A DNA stretch of 64,000 nt, from positions 124,001-188,000 of the forward strand of contig JAGXRM010000010.1 of NCBI GenBank assembly GCA_018335855.1. The letters run 5' to 3'. This document shows positions 34,741-43,706 of the stretch, in pieces. A program made the translations under genes and the position numbers. The notes beneath the pieces were generated by a model. The model had not been told where the DNA came from. It saw only the letters and a program-made list of their open reading frames with translations, and searched no databases. This stretch comes from Clostridiales bacterium. Its GTDB lineage: Bacteria; Bacillota; Dethiobacteria; Dethiobacterales; Dethiobacteraceae. Position 1 is the stretch's first letter, and each line of letters opens with the position of its first letter.

Positions 34741-34769
34741 AACATAACTATAGCAAAAACTTGTGACAA
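34741..34769 (-). promoter_or_regulatory. Sigma-A promoter of htrA
   Basis: TTGTCA and TATGTT on the minus strand are 17 bases apart, about 70 bases upstream of the chosen htrA start codon. No CtsR or CssR-type operator is evident. Confidence 0.6.
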
Positions 34770-34797
34770 AAATATGAATTTTATGAATGCGTGTATG

Positions 34798-34821
34798 GAA
34801 AAATTATCCCCGCCGGAGGGG
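34798..34821 (-). terminator. Weak terminator after yycJ
   Basis: On the minus strand CCCC and GGGG arms enclose TCCGGC and are followed by ATAATTTTT. The stem is short, but it sits immediately after the yycJ stop and before the htrA promoter. Confidence 0.45.
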
Positions 34822-34825
34822 AAAC

Positions 34826-35620
34826 CTATGCCAGGCGTAGATGGCAGCTAGGTATATGACGCTCTGCAACCTGCACCGTAAACTGGCGGTTGGGGCTGAA
34901 CCCGAATTGTTCCAGCCGGTCACAGGCAGTATCAAACGCCAGGCTTGGACGGTTGTTTTCTTCGCTGAGATGGGCCAAAACAACATGCCGGGTAGCCGGA
35001 GATAAAATTTCAATAAGCGTTGCAGCGGCAGTTGCATTGGAAAGGTGGCCGTTTGTACCGAGAATACGGTTTTTTAATGACCAGGGATATGTACTATTAC
35101 GCAACATGTCCTCATCATGGTTTGATTCCAGTATGAGGCAATCTGCATCTTTTAGCTTTTCCAGAATAAACGGTGTTACGCAGCCCAAATCTGTAGCCAG
35201 GGCAATGGTGCTGCTGCCGCAGCGAAAGAGGAATCCGACGGGTCCTGCGGCGTCGTGGGGTACCGGAAACGTCTCGACGAGTAAATCTCCGAAGGCCAAG
35301 CGGCCCATGCCCGGCAACTTGCGACAGCTTGTCTCCGGCAGTTTACCCAGCTTACAGGCAGAAGCCTGCCAGGTTGGCTCTGTCGCATAAATTGGCAGGT
35401 TATAACGTCTGGCCATGATGCCCGCGCCGCAAATATGGTCATTATGATCATGAGAGATTAATAACGCGTCCAGGGATGCTGGATCAACACCGATTTCTGC
35501 CAGTGCCGCAGCTAGACGGCGGCCGCTTAAGCCTGCGTCTATTAAGAGCCGGGTATGTTGTGTGGCGATATAGATGGCGTTCCCGGAACTGCCGCTGGCT
35601 AGCATACATAATTCAAGCAT
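34826..35620 (-). CDS. yycJ: MBL-fold hydrolase YycJ (WalJ)
   Basis: The 264-residue protein is a metallo-beta-lactamase fold enzyme. It starts LCMLASGSSGNAIYI and carries the zinc motif SHDHNDH, then PHDAAGPVGF, ATDLG and NHDEDMLRN. YycJ/WalJ proteins belong to the WalRK operon in many Firmicutes and are thought to act on DNA or RNA ends, linking cell division to replication, although the substrate is unsettled. The gene overlaps the end of the histidine phosphatase gene by eight bases. Confidence 0.9.
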   Translation of the reverse strand: MLELCMLASGSSGNAIYIATQHTRLLIDAGLSGRRLAAALAEIGVDPASLDALLISHDHNDHICGAGIMARRYNLPIYATEPTWQASACKLGKLPETSCRKLPGMGRLAFGDLLVETFPVPHDAAGPVGFLFRCGSSTIALATDLGCVTPFILEKLKDADCLILESNHDEDMLRNSTYPWSLKNRILGTNGHLSNATAAATLIEILSPATRHVVLAHLSEENNRPSLAFDTACDRLEQFGFSPNRQFTVQVAERHIPSCHLRLA

Positions 35621-36230
35621 GTAATTCTCCTGTCAGATGGCATTCTTCATTGAATTTTAGTATTCTGCGCCGACCGGCCACTTCTTCCAGGACGGTAACG
35701 GCGGCAGAGGCGAAGGAAAACGGCCATGGGCCGTTAAAGTCCAAACCAAGGTATTCAACAACCATCGCATTTAAATAGCGGCCGTGGCCGATAAGCGCCA
35801 CAGTCCGGGGGCCTCCGGGGTCAAGGAGCATGGATAGGCCTTTCTGCAGCCGCTGTCTGAATTCGTCCTGGGGTTCCTGCCCCGGGATATCTGCACCGCG
35901 CAGGTCATGGCGCAGACGAGAAAAAAGAGCGGGATAACGCTCTTTTATTTCCGGCCAGGATAGCCCCTCCAGTTCTCCCCAGGAGTACTCCCGGTAGATG
36001 GGGGAAGGGATGGGGTCAAGGCGTAACAGGCGTGCCGCCGGCGCCGCAGTCTGTATACTACGGCAGAGGTCGCTTGTATATATACGGCCGGGATTATACT
36101 GACTTAGCTGCCCTGCCAGGTTTTCTGCCTGCTGTAACCCCAGTTCGTTTAGAGGAAAATCAATATGCCCCTGGAAGCGCTTTTCGGCGTTGGCTGTTGT
36201 TTGCCCGTGACGGGCTAAAATAATTCGCAT
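35613..36230 (-). CDS. Histidine phosphatase family protein
   Basis: The 205-residue protein begins MRIILARHGQTTANAEKRFQG; RHG is the catalytic motif of the phosphoglycerate-mutase-like histidine phosphatases. EYSWGELEG supplies the second Glu region, and GHGRYLNAMV the second catalytic His. Related proteins include alpha-ribazole phosphatase (CobC) and broad phosphatases. No cobalamin genes are near, so the substrate is left open. It lies between murA and yycJ, with 11 bases to murA and an 8-base overlap with yycJ. Confidence 0.85.
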   Translation of the reverse strand: MRIILARHGQTTANAEKRFQGHIDFPLNELGLQQAENLAGQLSQYNPGRIYTSDLCRSIQTAAPAARLLRLDPIPSPIYREYSWGELEGLSWPEIKERYPALFSRLRHDLRGADIPGQEPQDEFRQRLQKGLSMLLDPGGPRTVALIGHGRYLNAMVVEYLGLDFNGPWPFSFASAAVTVLEEVAGRRRILKFNEECHLTGELHA

Positions 36231-36241
36231 TACGATCCGCC

Positions 36242-37504
36242 TCAGTCTATTTCAGTAATATTAGCACCCAATGAATTGAGCTTACTGCAAATTTTTTCAT
36301 AGCCACGGTAAATATGACCGATATCACTGATAACAGTCTCGCCTTCGGCCAGCATGCCGGCCACGACAAAAGCAGCACCCGCACGGAGGTCAGTGGCACG
36401 TACCGGTGCGCCGGACAATTGGCTGCAGCCTTCTATAATTGCTGTTCTGCCTTCTACTTTAATACGGGCACCCATCCTTTTTAATTCATCCACATGCTTA
36501 AAGCGACCCTCAAAAACGTTTTCCGTAATGATACTGCTGCCGTTAGCCTGGGTGAGTAATACCATGGCCAGGGACTGCAGGTCTGTGGGAAAACCGGGAT
36601 AAGGAAAGGTTTTGATATCCACCGCCTGCGGTAAGTGGCATCCGATGACTCGAACCTGATCATCTGCCACATCAACAGTCACCCCCATTTCCCTGAGTTT
36701 GGCAACAATGGGGTCAATATGTTTGGGAATTACATCGCAGAGAAGTACATTTCCTGCCGTGGCCGCCGCGGCGATCATGTATGTGCCTGCCTCAATCCGG
36801 TCAGGAATAACAGAATGATTCACCGGTCCCAGTTCGCTTACACCGGTTATTTTAATCACGTCTGTGCCGGCTCCGCGGATTTGGGCACCCATGGCGTTTA
36901 AAAAGTTGGCTACATCAACAATTTCCGGCTCTTTGGCGGCATTTTCAATGACAGTTTTTCCTTTGGCCCGGACTGCCGCCAGCATGATATTAATCGTGGC
37001 GCCAACACTGACAATATCCAGATAAATATTGGCCCCGATAAGCTTTTTTGCTTCTACCTTAATAATACCGTGCTCCACTTCCACTTTGGCTCCCAAGGCT
37101 GTTAATCCTTTAATATGCTGGTCTATAGGTCGGGGGCCCAGGTCACAGCCACCGGGGACCGGAACCTCGGCGCGGCCAAAGCGCCCTACCAGAGCTCCAA
37201 TCAAATAGTATGATGCACGTAACTTTTTGACCAGCTCATACGGAGGTTCCCACTTGTCCAATGTTGACGCATCTACAGAAAGAGTTGACGGGCTTTCCCA
37301 TTGTGCATGAACGCCCAAGAACTCTAATATTTCCACCAGTGCCTGAATGTCGTTGATTTCCGGCAGATTTTCGATCCTTACCGGCGCCGAGGTAAGAATT
37401 GCTGCGGGGATAATTGCAACCGCCGCGTTTTTGGCACCGCTAATTTTTATTGTACCCTGTAAAGGGTGTCGACCGCCGGCAATCAATAGCTTGGCCATAG
37501 ACAT
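36242..37504 (-). CDS. murA: UDP-N-acetylglucosamine 1-carboxyvinyltransferase MurA
   Basis: The 420-residue enzyme transfers enolpyruvate to UDP-GlcNAc, the first committed step of peptidoglycan synthesis. It shows [15 protein letters not shown] near the start, the active-site loop [15 protein letters not shown] with the fosfomycin-target Cys, and [18 protein letters not shown] lies three bases before the first ATG and nine before the second (MAKLL), so translation probably begins at the second, shortening the protein by two residues. It follows the yycH-yycI genes after a 167-base gap and heads the unit murA-phosphatase-yycJ. Confidence 0.95.
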   Translation of the reverse strand: MSMAKLLIAGGRHPLQGTIKISGAKNAAVAIIPAAILTSAPVRIENLPEINDIQALVEILEFLGVHAQWESPSTLSVDASTLDKWEPPYELVKKLRASYYLIGALVGRFGRAEVPVPGGCDLGPRPIDQHIKGLTALGAKVEVEHGIIKVEAKKLIGANIYLDIVSVGATINIMLAAVRAKGKTVIENAAKEPEIVDVANFLNAMGAQIRGAGTDVIKITGVSELGPVNHSVIPDRIEAGTYMIAAAATAGNVLLCDVIPKHIDPIVAKLREMGVTVDVADDQVRVIGCHLPQAVDIKTFPYPGFPTDLQSLAMVLLTQANGSSIITENVFEGRFKHVDELKRMGARIKVEGRTAIIEGCSQLSGAPVRATDLRAGAAFVVAGMLAEGETVISDIGHIYRGYEKICSKLNSLGANITEID

Positions 37505-37671
37505 AAGCCTCCTACGTAAATTATGCTGTCACTTGTTGTTAAAGCTTTAATTAATACGCTTGTATACGTTGTTATTAGTAACCGGGACAAGTATACTATA
37601 AAACTGCTCCAATTAGAATATATTCTGTGAAAAAAGCAGAATTCCTGTTAACTAGACATTTATTTACATAA

Positions 37672-38514
37672 TTACAGTTCCGCGTCCCCGGTGAATGCAT
37701 TAATGTAAAAGACTGCGCCATCCGTGAAAGCAAACCTCCATACGGGAACAATTTCCCAGCGCTCTGCGTCATAGTCCTGACTGTAATAGCCCAGTGAGAT
37801 ATCAATAATTGTCCGATTTTCCGTGGAGTCGGCAGACTGGACAAACGCATCTGCAGCCTCAGCAGCGGAAACCGTTTGTATTTCCTGTTCTGTGAATCCC
37901 AACGGGACAACTCTATAAAGCCTGACCTCTGCCAAACGCCCATCAACTATTTTAACATCGGTATAGCTAAAGAACAGGGGAAATCCCTGATAGGTTTGCA
38001 GGTAGCGATAACGGACAAGCGCACCGGCCCGTTGTACGGTGAGGTCGAATTTTAGGTCATCGGACCAGAGCTTGCGTTCTTTAAGAAACCTCTCTACCAG
38101 GAAACGCGAGTCCTCACCGGCAGAAGCCTGGAGCGGCTCGTTCACATAAAGCGTTACGACACCGTTTGTGGCAATTTCCAGTGTCTCTTCACCATATGTA
38201 TAGCGAATATTACCTGTTTCTGTAAGCATCTGTTCAAACGTAACATCTCCCCAAATGCTTCTTGGCCAGGATGCCGGTTGTTGGGGTAGGCGGGAGACAT
38301 GAAGAAGAGAAAGACGGGGAATCTGGCGCGGAACGGTCGCCAAAACCTCATACCCTGCCGAAATCAGAACATCCCTGGCCTGCTCAGCTTCTTCATTGGT
38401 CAGTACCCCACTGGTTTGTAAATACTGGGGGCTTAGCCATAAACGAAAGCCAAGAAACAGGTTTAGCGATAAAAAAGAGAGAATTAAAATTGTTTTCGCT
38501 CTGGATAAGTCCAT
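37672..38514 (-). CDS. yycI: YycI-like regulator of WalRK
   Basis: The 280-residue protein has one N-terminal membrane helix (KTILILSFLSLNLFLGFRLW) and an extracellular domain made of repeated alpha/beta units, ending FAFTDGAVFYINAFTGD. Together with YycH it binds WalK and tunes its activity. The family evolves fast, and the assignment relies on the N-terminus and position after yycH, 11 bases away. It is the last gene of the walR-walK-yycH-yycI set. Confidence 0.85.
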   Translation of the reverse strand: MDLSRAKTILILSFLSLNLFLGFRLWLSPQYLQTSGVLTNEEAEQARDVLISAGYEVLATVPRQIPRLSLLHVSRLPQQPASWPRSIWGDVTFEQMLTETGNIRYTYGEETLEIATNGVVTLYVNEPLQASAGEDSRFLVERFLKERKLWSDDLKFDLTVQRAGALVRYRYLQTYQGFPLFFSYTDVKIVDGRLAEVRLYRVVPLGFTEQEIQTVSAAEAADAFVQSADSTENRTIIDISLGYYSQDYDAERWEIVPVWRFAFTDGAVFYINAFTGDAEL

Positions 38515-38525
38515 TGCCGCCCTCC

Positions 38526-39860
38526 TCAGTCGAGCCAGGTCACAAACTGACCTGTTAAACCATGGACGATTGCCGTCCTGCCGTCATCAAAAACCAGGGC
38601 CCACACAGGTTGGGATACCGTCTGCATGGCAATAGAGTCCCGCAGGTAATAACCGGCATAAACATCAACAAGGGAGGCGTTGAAGCCTTCCTGCTCAAGC
38701 TTGTCCATAATAACCGGGACAGTTAACCTCGGGTCAACCATGACGGTTGGTGTATCCGTTTTCTCGCCCAAAATTTTAACCTGACGGTTGTAGTAAACTA
38801 CGCCGCGGTCGGAAAAAAGCAATGTAACAGGGGCCCTGCCCCCAATTAGGGGCATGCCGTGCTGTACAGATAAAAACGAGACCTGATACGTATACCATTG
38901 CCGTCTGTTCCACCCCAGCTTTTCCGCCGGAATAATGCTGTCCAGGTAGATGTGTTCGGGCCAACCACCCAGCAATTGCAGATACTGAGCTGTCCTGCGC
39001 AAAGCGGGAATACGTTCCATAGCCTCGACGCCCGGCTCACTTTTTGGTGACGTATATTCTAATTCACCGTGGTCAAAAAGTCTTAGTCCCCGTTGTCCGT
39101 CTGTATATATAACTGCTCCGTCCCGTTCTTCAATTCTCCTGACCAGAGCAATATCCACAAAAATACTGCGTAAAAGCTTATCGATATCGAGGTTTTCCTT
39201 TTTGAGCATCCGGGGCGCCAACATAAGCGGAACATCCGGTACAAGCAACTCCCGTCCCGGAACTACTGTCAACGGTTCCCACTCCCTTGCCTCCGTGACA
39301 GTATACTGCGGGGCTTCACTAAACACAGCTGATAAACTCTCTGCAAACTCCTGCGGAAGGGGCTGCAGCCCGCTGTGCAACCAGTTACCACCATCACGGA
39401 GCCAGACGACGCCCGGTTCCGTTTCATACCAAAACAGTGTGTCCACAGCCAATTCGGCAAGACGAAAGGAAGAGAACCAGATAGAAGGCGGTGTTAAGAC
39501 AGGGAAGAAAAGCCGTACCTGTACACCTTCCCCTTCTTCCGAGGATTGAACAATTTCTTGCTCTGGGGATGTGGAGACTTCCGGTGTTCCGTTTACATGA
39601 AACAGGGCGCTTACAACGTCCCAGGCATTATCATATTCTTCATCCCACGGTTGTAGCACCTGCCATTTGCCGCCGACGCCGAAATGAAGGGCGGGTCTGA
39701 GATATTCAGTCACCGGGCGTAGTTCGCCAAATACCAGCTGTTCGTAAGCCGGAGGAGCGGCAGTCTCCAATGCAGGTAAGCCAAAAAGAAGTTGGCCAGT
39801 TAAAATAATACTGGAAATAACCAAAAGAAAGAGAATAACTGTTTTTACGCGCTCTGGCAT
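38526..39860 (-). CDS. yycH: YycH-like regulator of WalRK
   Basis: The 444-residue protein starts with a membrane helix ([22 protein letters not shown]) followed by an extracellular region. The phrase [18 protein letters not shown] is typical of YycH N-termini. In Bacillus YycH and YycI form a complex that restrains the WalK kinase; in Staphylococcus the effect is opposite. The sign in this organism is unknown. The gene overlaps walK by 16 bases, which indicates coupled translation. Confidence 0.87.
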   Translation of the reverse strand: MPERVKTVILFLLVISSIILTGQLLFGLPALETAAPPAYEQLVFGELRPVTEYLRPALHFGVGGKWQVLQPWDEEYDNAWDVVSALFHVNGTPEVSTSPEQEIVQSSEEGEGVQVRLFFPVLTPPSIWFSSFRLAELAVDTLFWYETEPGVVWLRDGGNWLHSGLQPLPQEFAESLSAVFSEAPQYTVTEAREWEPLTVVPGRELLVPDVPLMLAPRMLKKENLDIDKLLRSIFVDIALVRRIEERDGAVIYTDGQRGLRLFDHGELEYTSPKSEPGVEAMERIPALRRTAQYLQLLGGWPEHIYLDSIIPAEKLGWNRRQWYTYQVSFLSVQHGMPLIGGRAPVTLLFSDRGVVYYNRQVKILGEKTDTPTVMVDPRLTVPVIMDKLEQEGFNASLVDVYAGYYLRDSIAMQTVSQPVWALVFDDGRTAIVHGLTGQFVTWLD

Positions 39861-41662
39861 TGTGTTTTGTCCCCTTCCCCCACCGGCAGCCTCTTTGGCA
39901 GTGAAATGGTTACCTCTGTATCTTTGTCAGCTTCACAGGAAATAACAATAGTCCCGCCGTGGGCCTCCACAATCTCTCTGGCAATAGCCAGGCCGAGTCC
40001 GGTACCGCCAAAATCCCGGGAGCGGGTTTTATCCACAAGGTAAAAGCGTTCAAAGACCCGCTCTGCGTCCTCTGCGGGAATCCCGATTCCATCATCCGTA
40101 ACACGGACGACGGCATCCGTACCGATATCCTCCAGGCTGACATGAATTCTACCGTCCGGCGACGTATACTTAAAAGCGTTTTGCACAACGTTGATTAAGA
40201 CCTGTTTCATTTTGTCACGGTCAAAACAATGAATTACTGGCTGATCCGGCAAATCCAGAGTGACAAGCCGTTCTTTCTCCAGAAGTTTAACCTGAAGCTC
40301 ACCAACTACTTCCAAAACCAATTCATCTAATCTTTGTGCCTCAATCCGCCAGGTGACCTGCTGGTAGTCCAACTGGGAAAGAACGAGCAGGTCTTTAACC
40401 AAACGCACCATTCTTTCTGTTTCTTTTTCCATTGTGTTAAGAAAAGAGAGACACGTTTCAGGCTGGTACATGGCCCCTTCCAGCAGTGTCTCCGTGTAAC
40501 TTTTTAACGTGGTTAGCGGTGTCCTTAGCTCATGGGATACATTCGCTACAAACTCCTGCTGAATGCGGATTAGTTCCCGCTCCTTTGTAACGTCATGAAG
40601 AACGATAAGAACGCCGGAAAAAAAGCCGGCAGCACCGGGTGATTCCGGGGTGTGGAAGGGGACATAATTAGCCAGGATTAGGGAGTTTTGCGGTTCAAGC
40701 TTGAGCTCGCGGCTTTCTTGCCCTCCCGTATGTAATAATCCTGCTAAATCAACGTGGGCAACGAGAAAAGAGAGCAGTTCTGTGGACGGTTCTTCCCCCT
40801 CAGGAATACGCAGTAGCTTGTGAGCTGCGGGATTCAGGTGGAGTATTTGCCCCTCGCGGTTTAACGCAACGATACCATCGGTCATATAGTTTAATATTGC
40901 TTCCACTTTCCCTTTTTCAGAGGAAATTTCCTGCAGTGTTCCGTCCAGCTGTTGTGAAAGGTAATTAAACATCTCTCCCAACCGTCCGATTTCATCCTGC
41001 GAGCGAACCTTAATCCTCTGGCGGAAGTCGCCGTGGGCAATCTGAGCGGCTTTTGATGTTACTTCCTGAATGGGACCGGTAATCGTTTTCGCCAAAATAA
41101 ACCCCAGCAATACCGTAACGCCGATAACGAGCACGGCACCTGTTAATAAGATGTATTGCACTTCGCGGAGGATACTGTAGATCGGCTCCAGGGAACCGAT
41201 CAGGTAGACTACGCCCAGCGTTTTTTCTCCGGAGCGTACAGGCAGAGCCAGATATTTAACTCGCTCCCGGGTTTCCGGATCCATACGGACTTCGTCACTG
41301 CGGCTGCCTGTCAACGCCCGGGTGATTTCCTCCTGAATAATACGTTGGCCGCGCAATTCATCCTCCAGGCGGGAAGAGGAAATGACGCGGCCGAAGGCAT
41401 CAAGAACCATAATATCAGTAGTCCCTGCATAGCGGGAATATTCTCTGACCAAGCTGTCGATGGTGTCTCCCTCGTCCCCGGCCACCAAGTATCGCTCCAG
41501 GAAGTTGGCAAGGAGAAGCCCCTGCGATTCCAGATTTCGCGAATAGTTGTTGACGTAGTACCGCTCCAGCGACTGGCTGAGAAAGACGGCAAAAAACTGC
41601 ATCGCAAACAGGATTAACAGCGAATAGATAAAGACAATCTTCCACTGCACACTTTTAAACAT
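39845..41662 (-). CDS. walK: Sensor histidine kinase WalK
   Basis: The 605-residue kinase has two membrane helices (about 9-30 and 172-195) with an extracellular PAS-like sensor between them, a HAMP domain (about 193-245), a cytoplasmic PAS domain (about 255-365), HisKA with the phospho-His in [15 protein letters not shown], and an HATPase domain ([27 protein letters not shown]). This is the full WalK layout. It senses cell-wall state and controls wall hydrolases through WalR. It overlaps walR by eight bases and yycH by 16. Confidence 0.95.
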   Translation of the reverse strand: MFKSVQWKIVFIYSLLILFAMQFFAVFLSQSLERYYVNNYSRNLESQGLLLANFLERYLVAGDEGDTIDSLVREYSRYAGTTDIMVLDAFGRVISSSRLEDELRGQRIIQEEITRALTGSRSDEVRMDPETRERVKYLALPVRSGEKTLGVVYLIGSLEPIYSILREVQYILLTGAVLVIGVTVLLGFILAKTITGPIQEVTSKAAQIAHGDFRQRIKVRSQDEIGRLGEMFNYLSQQLDGTLQEISSEKGKVEAILNYMTDGIVALNREGQILHLNPAAHKLLRIPEGEEPSTELLSFLVAHVDLAGLLHTGGQESRELKLEPQNSLILANYVPFHTPESPGAAGFFSGVLIVLHDVTKERELIRIQQEFVANVSHELRTPLTTLKSYTETLLEGAMYQPETCLSFLNTMEKETERMVRLVKDLLVLSQLDYQQVTWRIEAQRLDELVLEVVGELQVKLLEKERLVTLDLPDQPVIHCFDRDKMKQVLINVVQNAFKYTSPDGRIHVSLEDIGTDAVVRVTDDGIGIPAEDAERVFERFYLVDKTRSRDFGGTGLGLAIAREIVEAHGGTIVISCEADKDTEVTISLPKRLPVGEGDKTQCQSA

Positions 41663-42350
41663 GGCTTTTTCTCCTGAAAAAATATCCTGCCCCCCGTTTT
41701 GTTACGATGTACCGGGGCTGACTTGGATTGGGTTCAATTTTTTCACGCAGCCGGCGGATTGTTACATCCACCGTACGTTCATCACCGTAGAAATCATAAC
41801 CCCAGACTTCCTCCAGCAGTTTTTCTCTGCTGATTACGAAGCCGGCATGACGCAGCAAATATACAAGGAGCAAATATTCTCTGTAGGTCAGGTCTATACT
41901 CGTTCCCTCTTTTGTCAGTTCCATCCGGCCTGTATCTAAAACAAGATCCTGACAAGCCAGCTTTTCTCCTACTGGATCACTGGTTTGGGAACGGCGAAGC
42001 TGTGCTTTAACGCGGGCAACCACTTCCCTGGCAGAAAAAGGTTTGGTTACATAGTCGTCTGCGCCCAGTTCCAGACCCAGCACTTTATCGAGTTCCGTGT
42101 CTTTTGCTGTGAGCATAATAATGGGTACATTGTCGACCCGGCGGATTTCGCCGCAAACGGCAAACCCGTCCTTCTTGGGCAACATCACGTCCAGCAGAAC
42201 TAAATCGGGCTTCTCACTGTGCAGTAGCCGTAGCGCTTCATCACCATCAAAGGCCAGAACAACGGCAAAGCCTTCCTGCTCCAGATTATAGCGCAGGATT
42301 TCAGCAATCGGCTTTTCATCATCGACAACAAGAATTTTCCCCCGAGTCAC
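41655..42350 (-). CDS. walR: Response regulator WalR (OmpR family)
   Basis: The receiver domain (1-120) shows [20 protein letters not shown], the phospho-Asp in [13 protein letters not shown], and [14 protein letters not shown]. The C-terminal winged helix (about 135-231) has [19 protein letters not shown] and [12 protein letters not shown]. Two GTG codons could start the gene; I prefer the one at 42348-42350 because GAGGT lies six bases in front. The other, at 42354-42356, overlaps that site. WalR is an essential regulator of wall hydrolases. The two peptidase genes just upstream are natural targets, though no clear WalR box was found. Confidence 0.95.
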   Translation of the reverse strand: MTRGKILVVDDEKPIAEILRYNLEQEGFAVVLAFDGDEALRLLHSEKPDLVLLDVMLPKKDGFAVCGEIRRVDNVPIIMLTAKDTELDKVLGLELGADDYVTKPFSAREVVARVKAQLRRSQTSDPVGEKLACQDLVLDTGRMELTKEGTSIDLTYREYLLLVYLLRHAGFVISREKLLEEVWGYDFYGDERTVDVTIRRLREKIEPNPSQPRYIVTKRGAGYFFRRKSHV

Positions 42351-42397
42351 CGCCACACCTCAATTGCAAGTTTTCATACGTATTCTCCGACAGCAGC

Positions 42398-43300
42398 TTA
42401 TTTCCTGCTTTTTGTTGCAGACCAGCGTCCATTGTGCCTGATCCACTGCTCCCAATTTTGCACCATATTTATCTTATCTACCCCGTAAACATCTTGGAGC
42501 GCCTGGTAAAACGGACTTCCCTCAGCAAGGCGATCGATTAAAGTATTAATCCCCTCCATGCCCTGCAATTCTTCCAGATATGAAACCATACTGAGAGCCT
42601 GCCTATATGCCAGAGCCTGGTTAGGAAGGCTGTCAAATGAACTGTCCATTTCCTTCAGGCTGTATAGCGGGTTTTTTAAAGAGCTGCCGTTCTCTAACCA
42701 TTCATAGCTCAGTATGTTATATTCCATAAGCTGCGCCAATCCTTCACTGAACCAACGGGTGTAATTCCCTCCGGTGCGTATATCAAGAACGTAATGGGTA
42801 TATTCGTGGACCAGAGGCCCCTGGCGGGTAAAAACAATTGCCCGTTCGCTTTCATCCACCCAATCCCAGGCATCAGGAGAGAGGACTTTTACTGTTTCTG
42901 CCAGGTACACTCCCAGTGCTCCCGTTCCTTCCCCCCAACCGAAAACCTCCCGGAAAAGTTCCTGTTCCGGGATAATAACCAACCAGGGCTTACCCGGACC
43001 CTGAAGGTGTGGCAGCTCTTTGGCGACCAGTTGCGCGGCTTTGTCGGCTTCCGCAGCCACCCATAAAGCTGTCTGTCCTTCTCCGGAAGGGTAGCGCACA
43101 TGAAAAGTATCACCCTCTAAAGACGGCCAGTCCCGGTAATAACGCCGGACAGACATCTGGGTAACACCAAAAGGCACTCCAAAATAGTTAATAAAAAAAA
43201 GTCCTCCTGTCAGGGAAAAGAAGAGGACAGCCAAGGCGGCAAGGAAAATGATTTTTTTATTCGTACATACTCTACCCACGGCACTCCCTCCCCCTTCCAT
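42398..43300 (-). CDS. Membrane-anchored peptidase MA-like metalloprotease
   Basis: The 300-residue protein has one N-terminal membrane helix (IIFLAALAVLFFSLTGGLFFI) and an extracellular domain with the gluzincin motif HEYTHYVLD near residue 168 and a downstream Glu in WFSEGLAQLMEY, which fits the third zinc ligand. This matches the Peptidase_MA-like family (PF13485). The target protein is unknown. It lies 47 bases upstream of walR, so it may be transcribed with the regulator. A long repeat-filled gap precedes it. Confidence 0.82.
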   Translation of the reverse strand: MEGGGSAVGRVCTNKKIIFLAALAVLFFSLTGGLFFINYFGVPFGVTQMSVRRYYRDWPSLEGDTFHVRYPSGEGQTALWVAAEADKAAQLVAKELPHLQGPGKPWLVIIPEQELFREVFGWGEGTGALGVYLAETVKVLSPDAWDWVDESERAIVFTRQGPLVHEYTHYVLDIRTGGNYTRWFSEGLAQLMEYNILSYEWLENGSSLKNPLYSLKEMDSSFDSLPNQALAYRQALSMVSYLEELQGMEGINTLIDRLAEGSPFYQALQDVYGVDKINMVQNWEQWIRHNGRWSATKSRK

Positions 43301-43368
43301 GATACCAGCTATGATTCATGAACGCACTGGAAATGAGTTACAAATAGCCGGAATTTAGAACACGGTCC

Positions 43369-43592
43369 GGGGTCAGGCTTAACATTTGACTTAATCGCGG
43401 GCTTCTTGGGGTCAGGCTTAACATTTGATCTAACTATTTCTTGACCATATAGCTTGCAGTTAGATCAAATGTTAAGCCTGACCCCTGTTTAGCTACGTCA
43501 AATGTTAAGCCTGACCCCGCGGTAGCAAAAAAATAACGTGGGGTTACCACGTCATTAAAGAAAATATATTAAGAGGGGGTCAAACTTAATTT
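43369..43592. repeat. Family A repeat cluster with 28-base perfect inverted repeat
   Basis: The 406-base gap between the two peptidase genes holds four close copies of GGGGTCAGGCTTAACATTTG: direct at 43369-43390 and 43408-43429, inverted at 43463-43485 and 43497-43518. A degenerate fifth (GGGGTCAAACTTAA) is at 43576-43592. Copies two and three extend to a perfect 28-base inverted repeat (43408-43435 with 43458-43485) around a 22-base loop. The symmetric layout is that of a REP or BIME-type unit. No gene is seen in the gap. Confidence 0.85.
43527..43553 (-). terminator. Hairpin with T run inside the repeat cluster
   Basis: The minus strand reads ACGTGG, a 5-base loop, CCACGT, then a stretch with seven T residues. 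It would stop transcripts leaving the LysM/M23 gene before they reach the peptidase MA gene. Confidence 0.65.
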
Positions 43593-43663
43593 CATTATAC
43601 CGATAGAATATTACAGCCACATTACAGTGAAGTTATTTTTATATGACAGAGTCTGAACATATG

Positions 43664-43690
43664 AAAGCCCGGGCTGCTCGCAGCCCGGGC
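43664..43690 (-). terminator. GC-rich hairpin after the LysM/G5/M23 gene
   Basis: An 11-bp palindromic stem (GCCCGGGCTGC) lies 16 bases past the stop codon. On the minus strand only TTTC follows, so it is very stable but has a poor T run. Confidence 0.65.
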
Positions 43691-43706
43691 CAGAATTTCG
43701 TGATTA

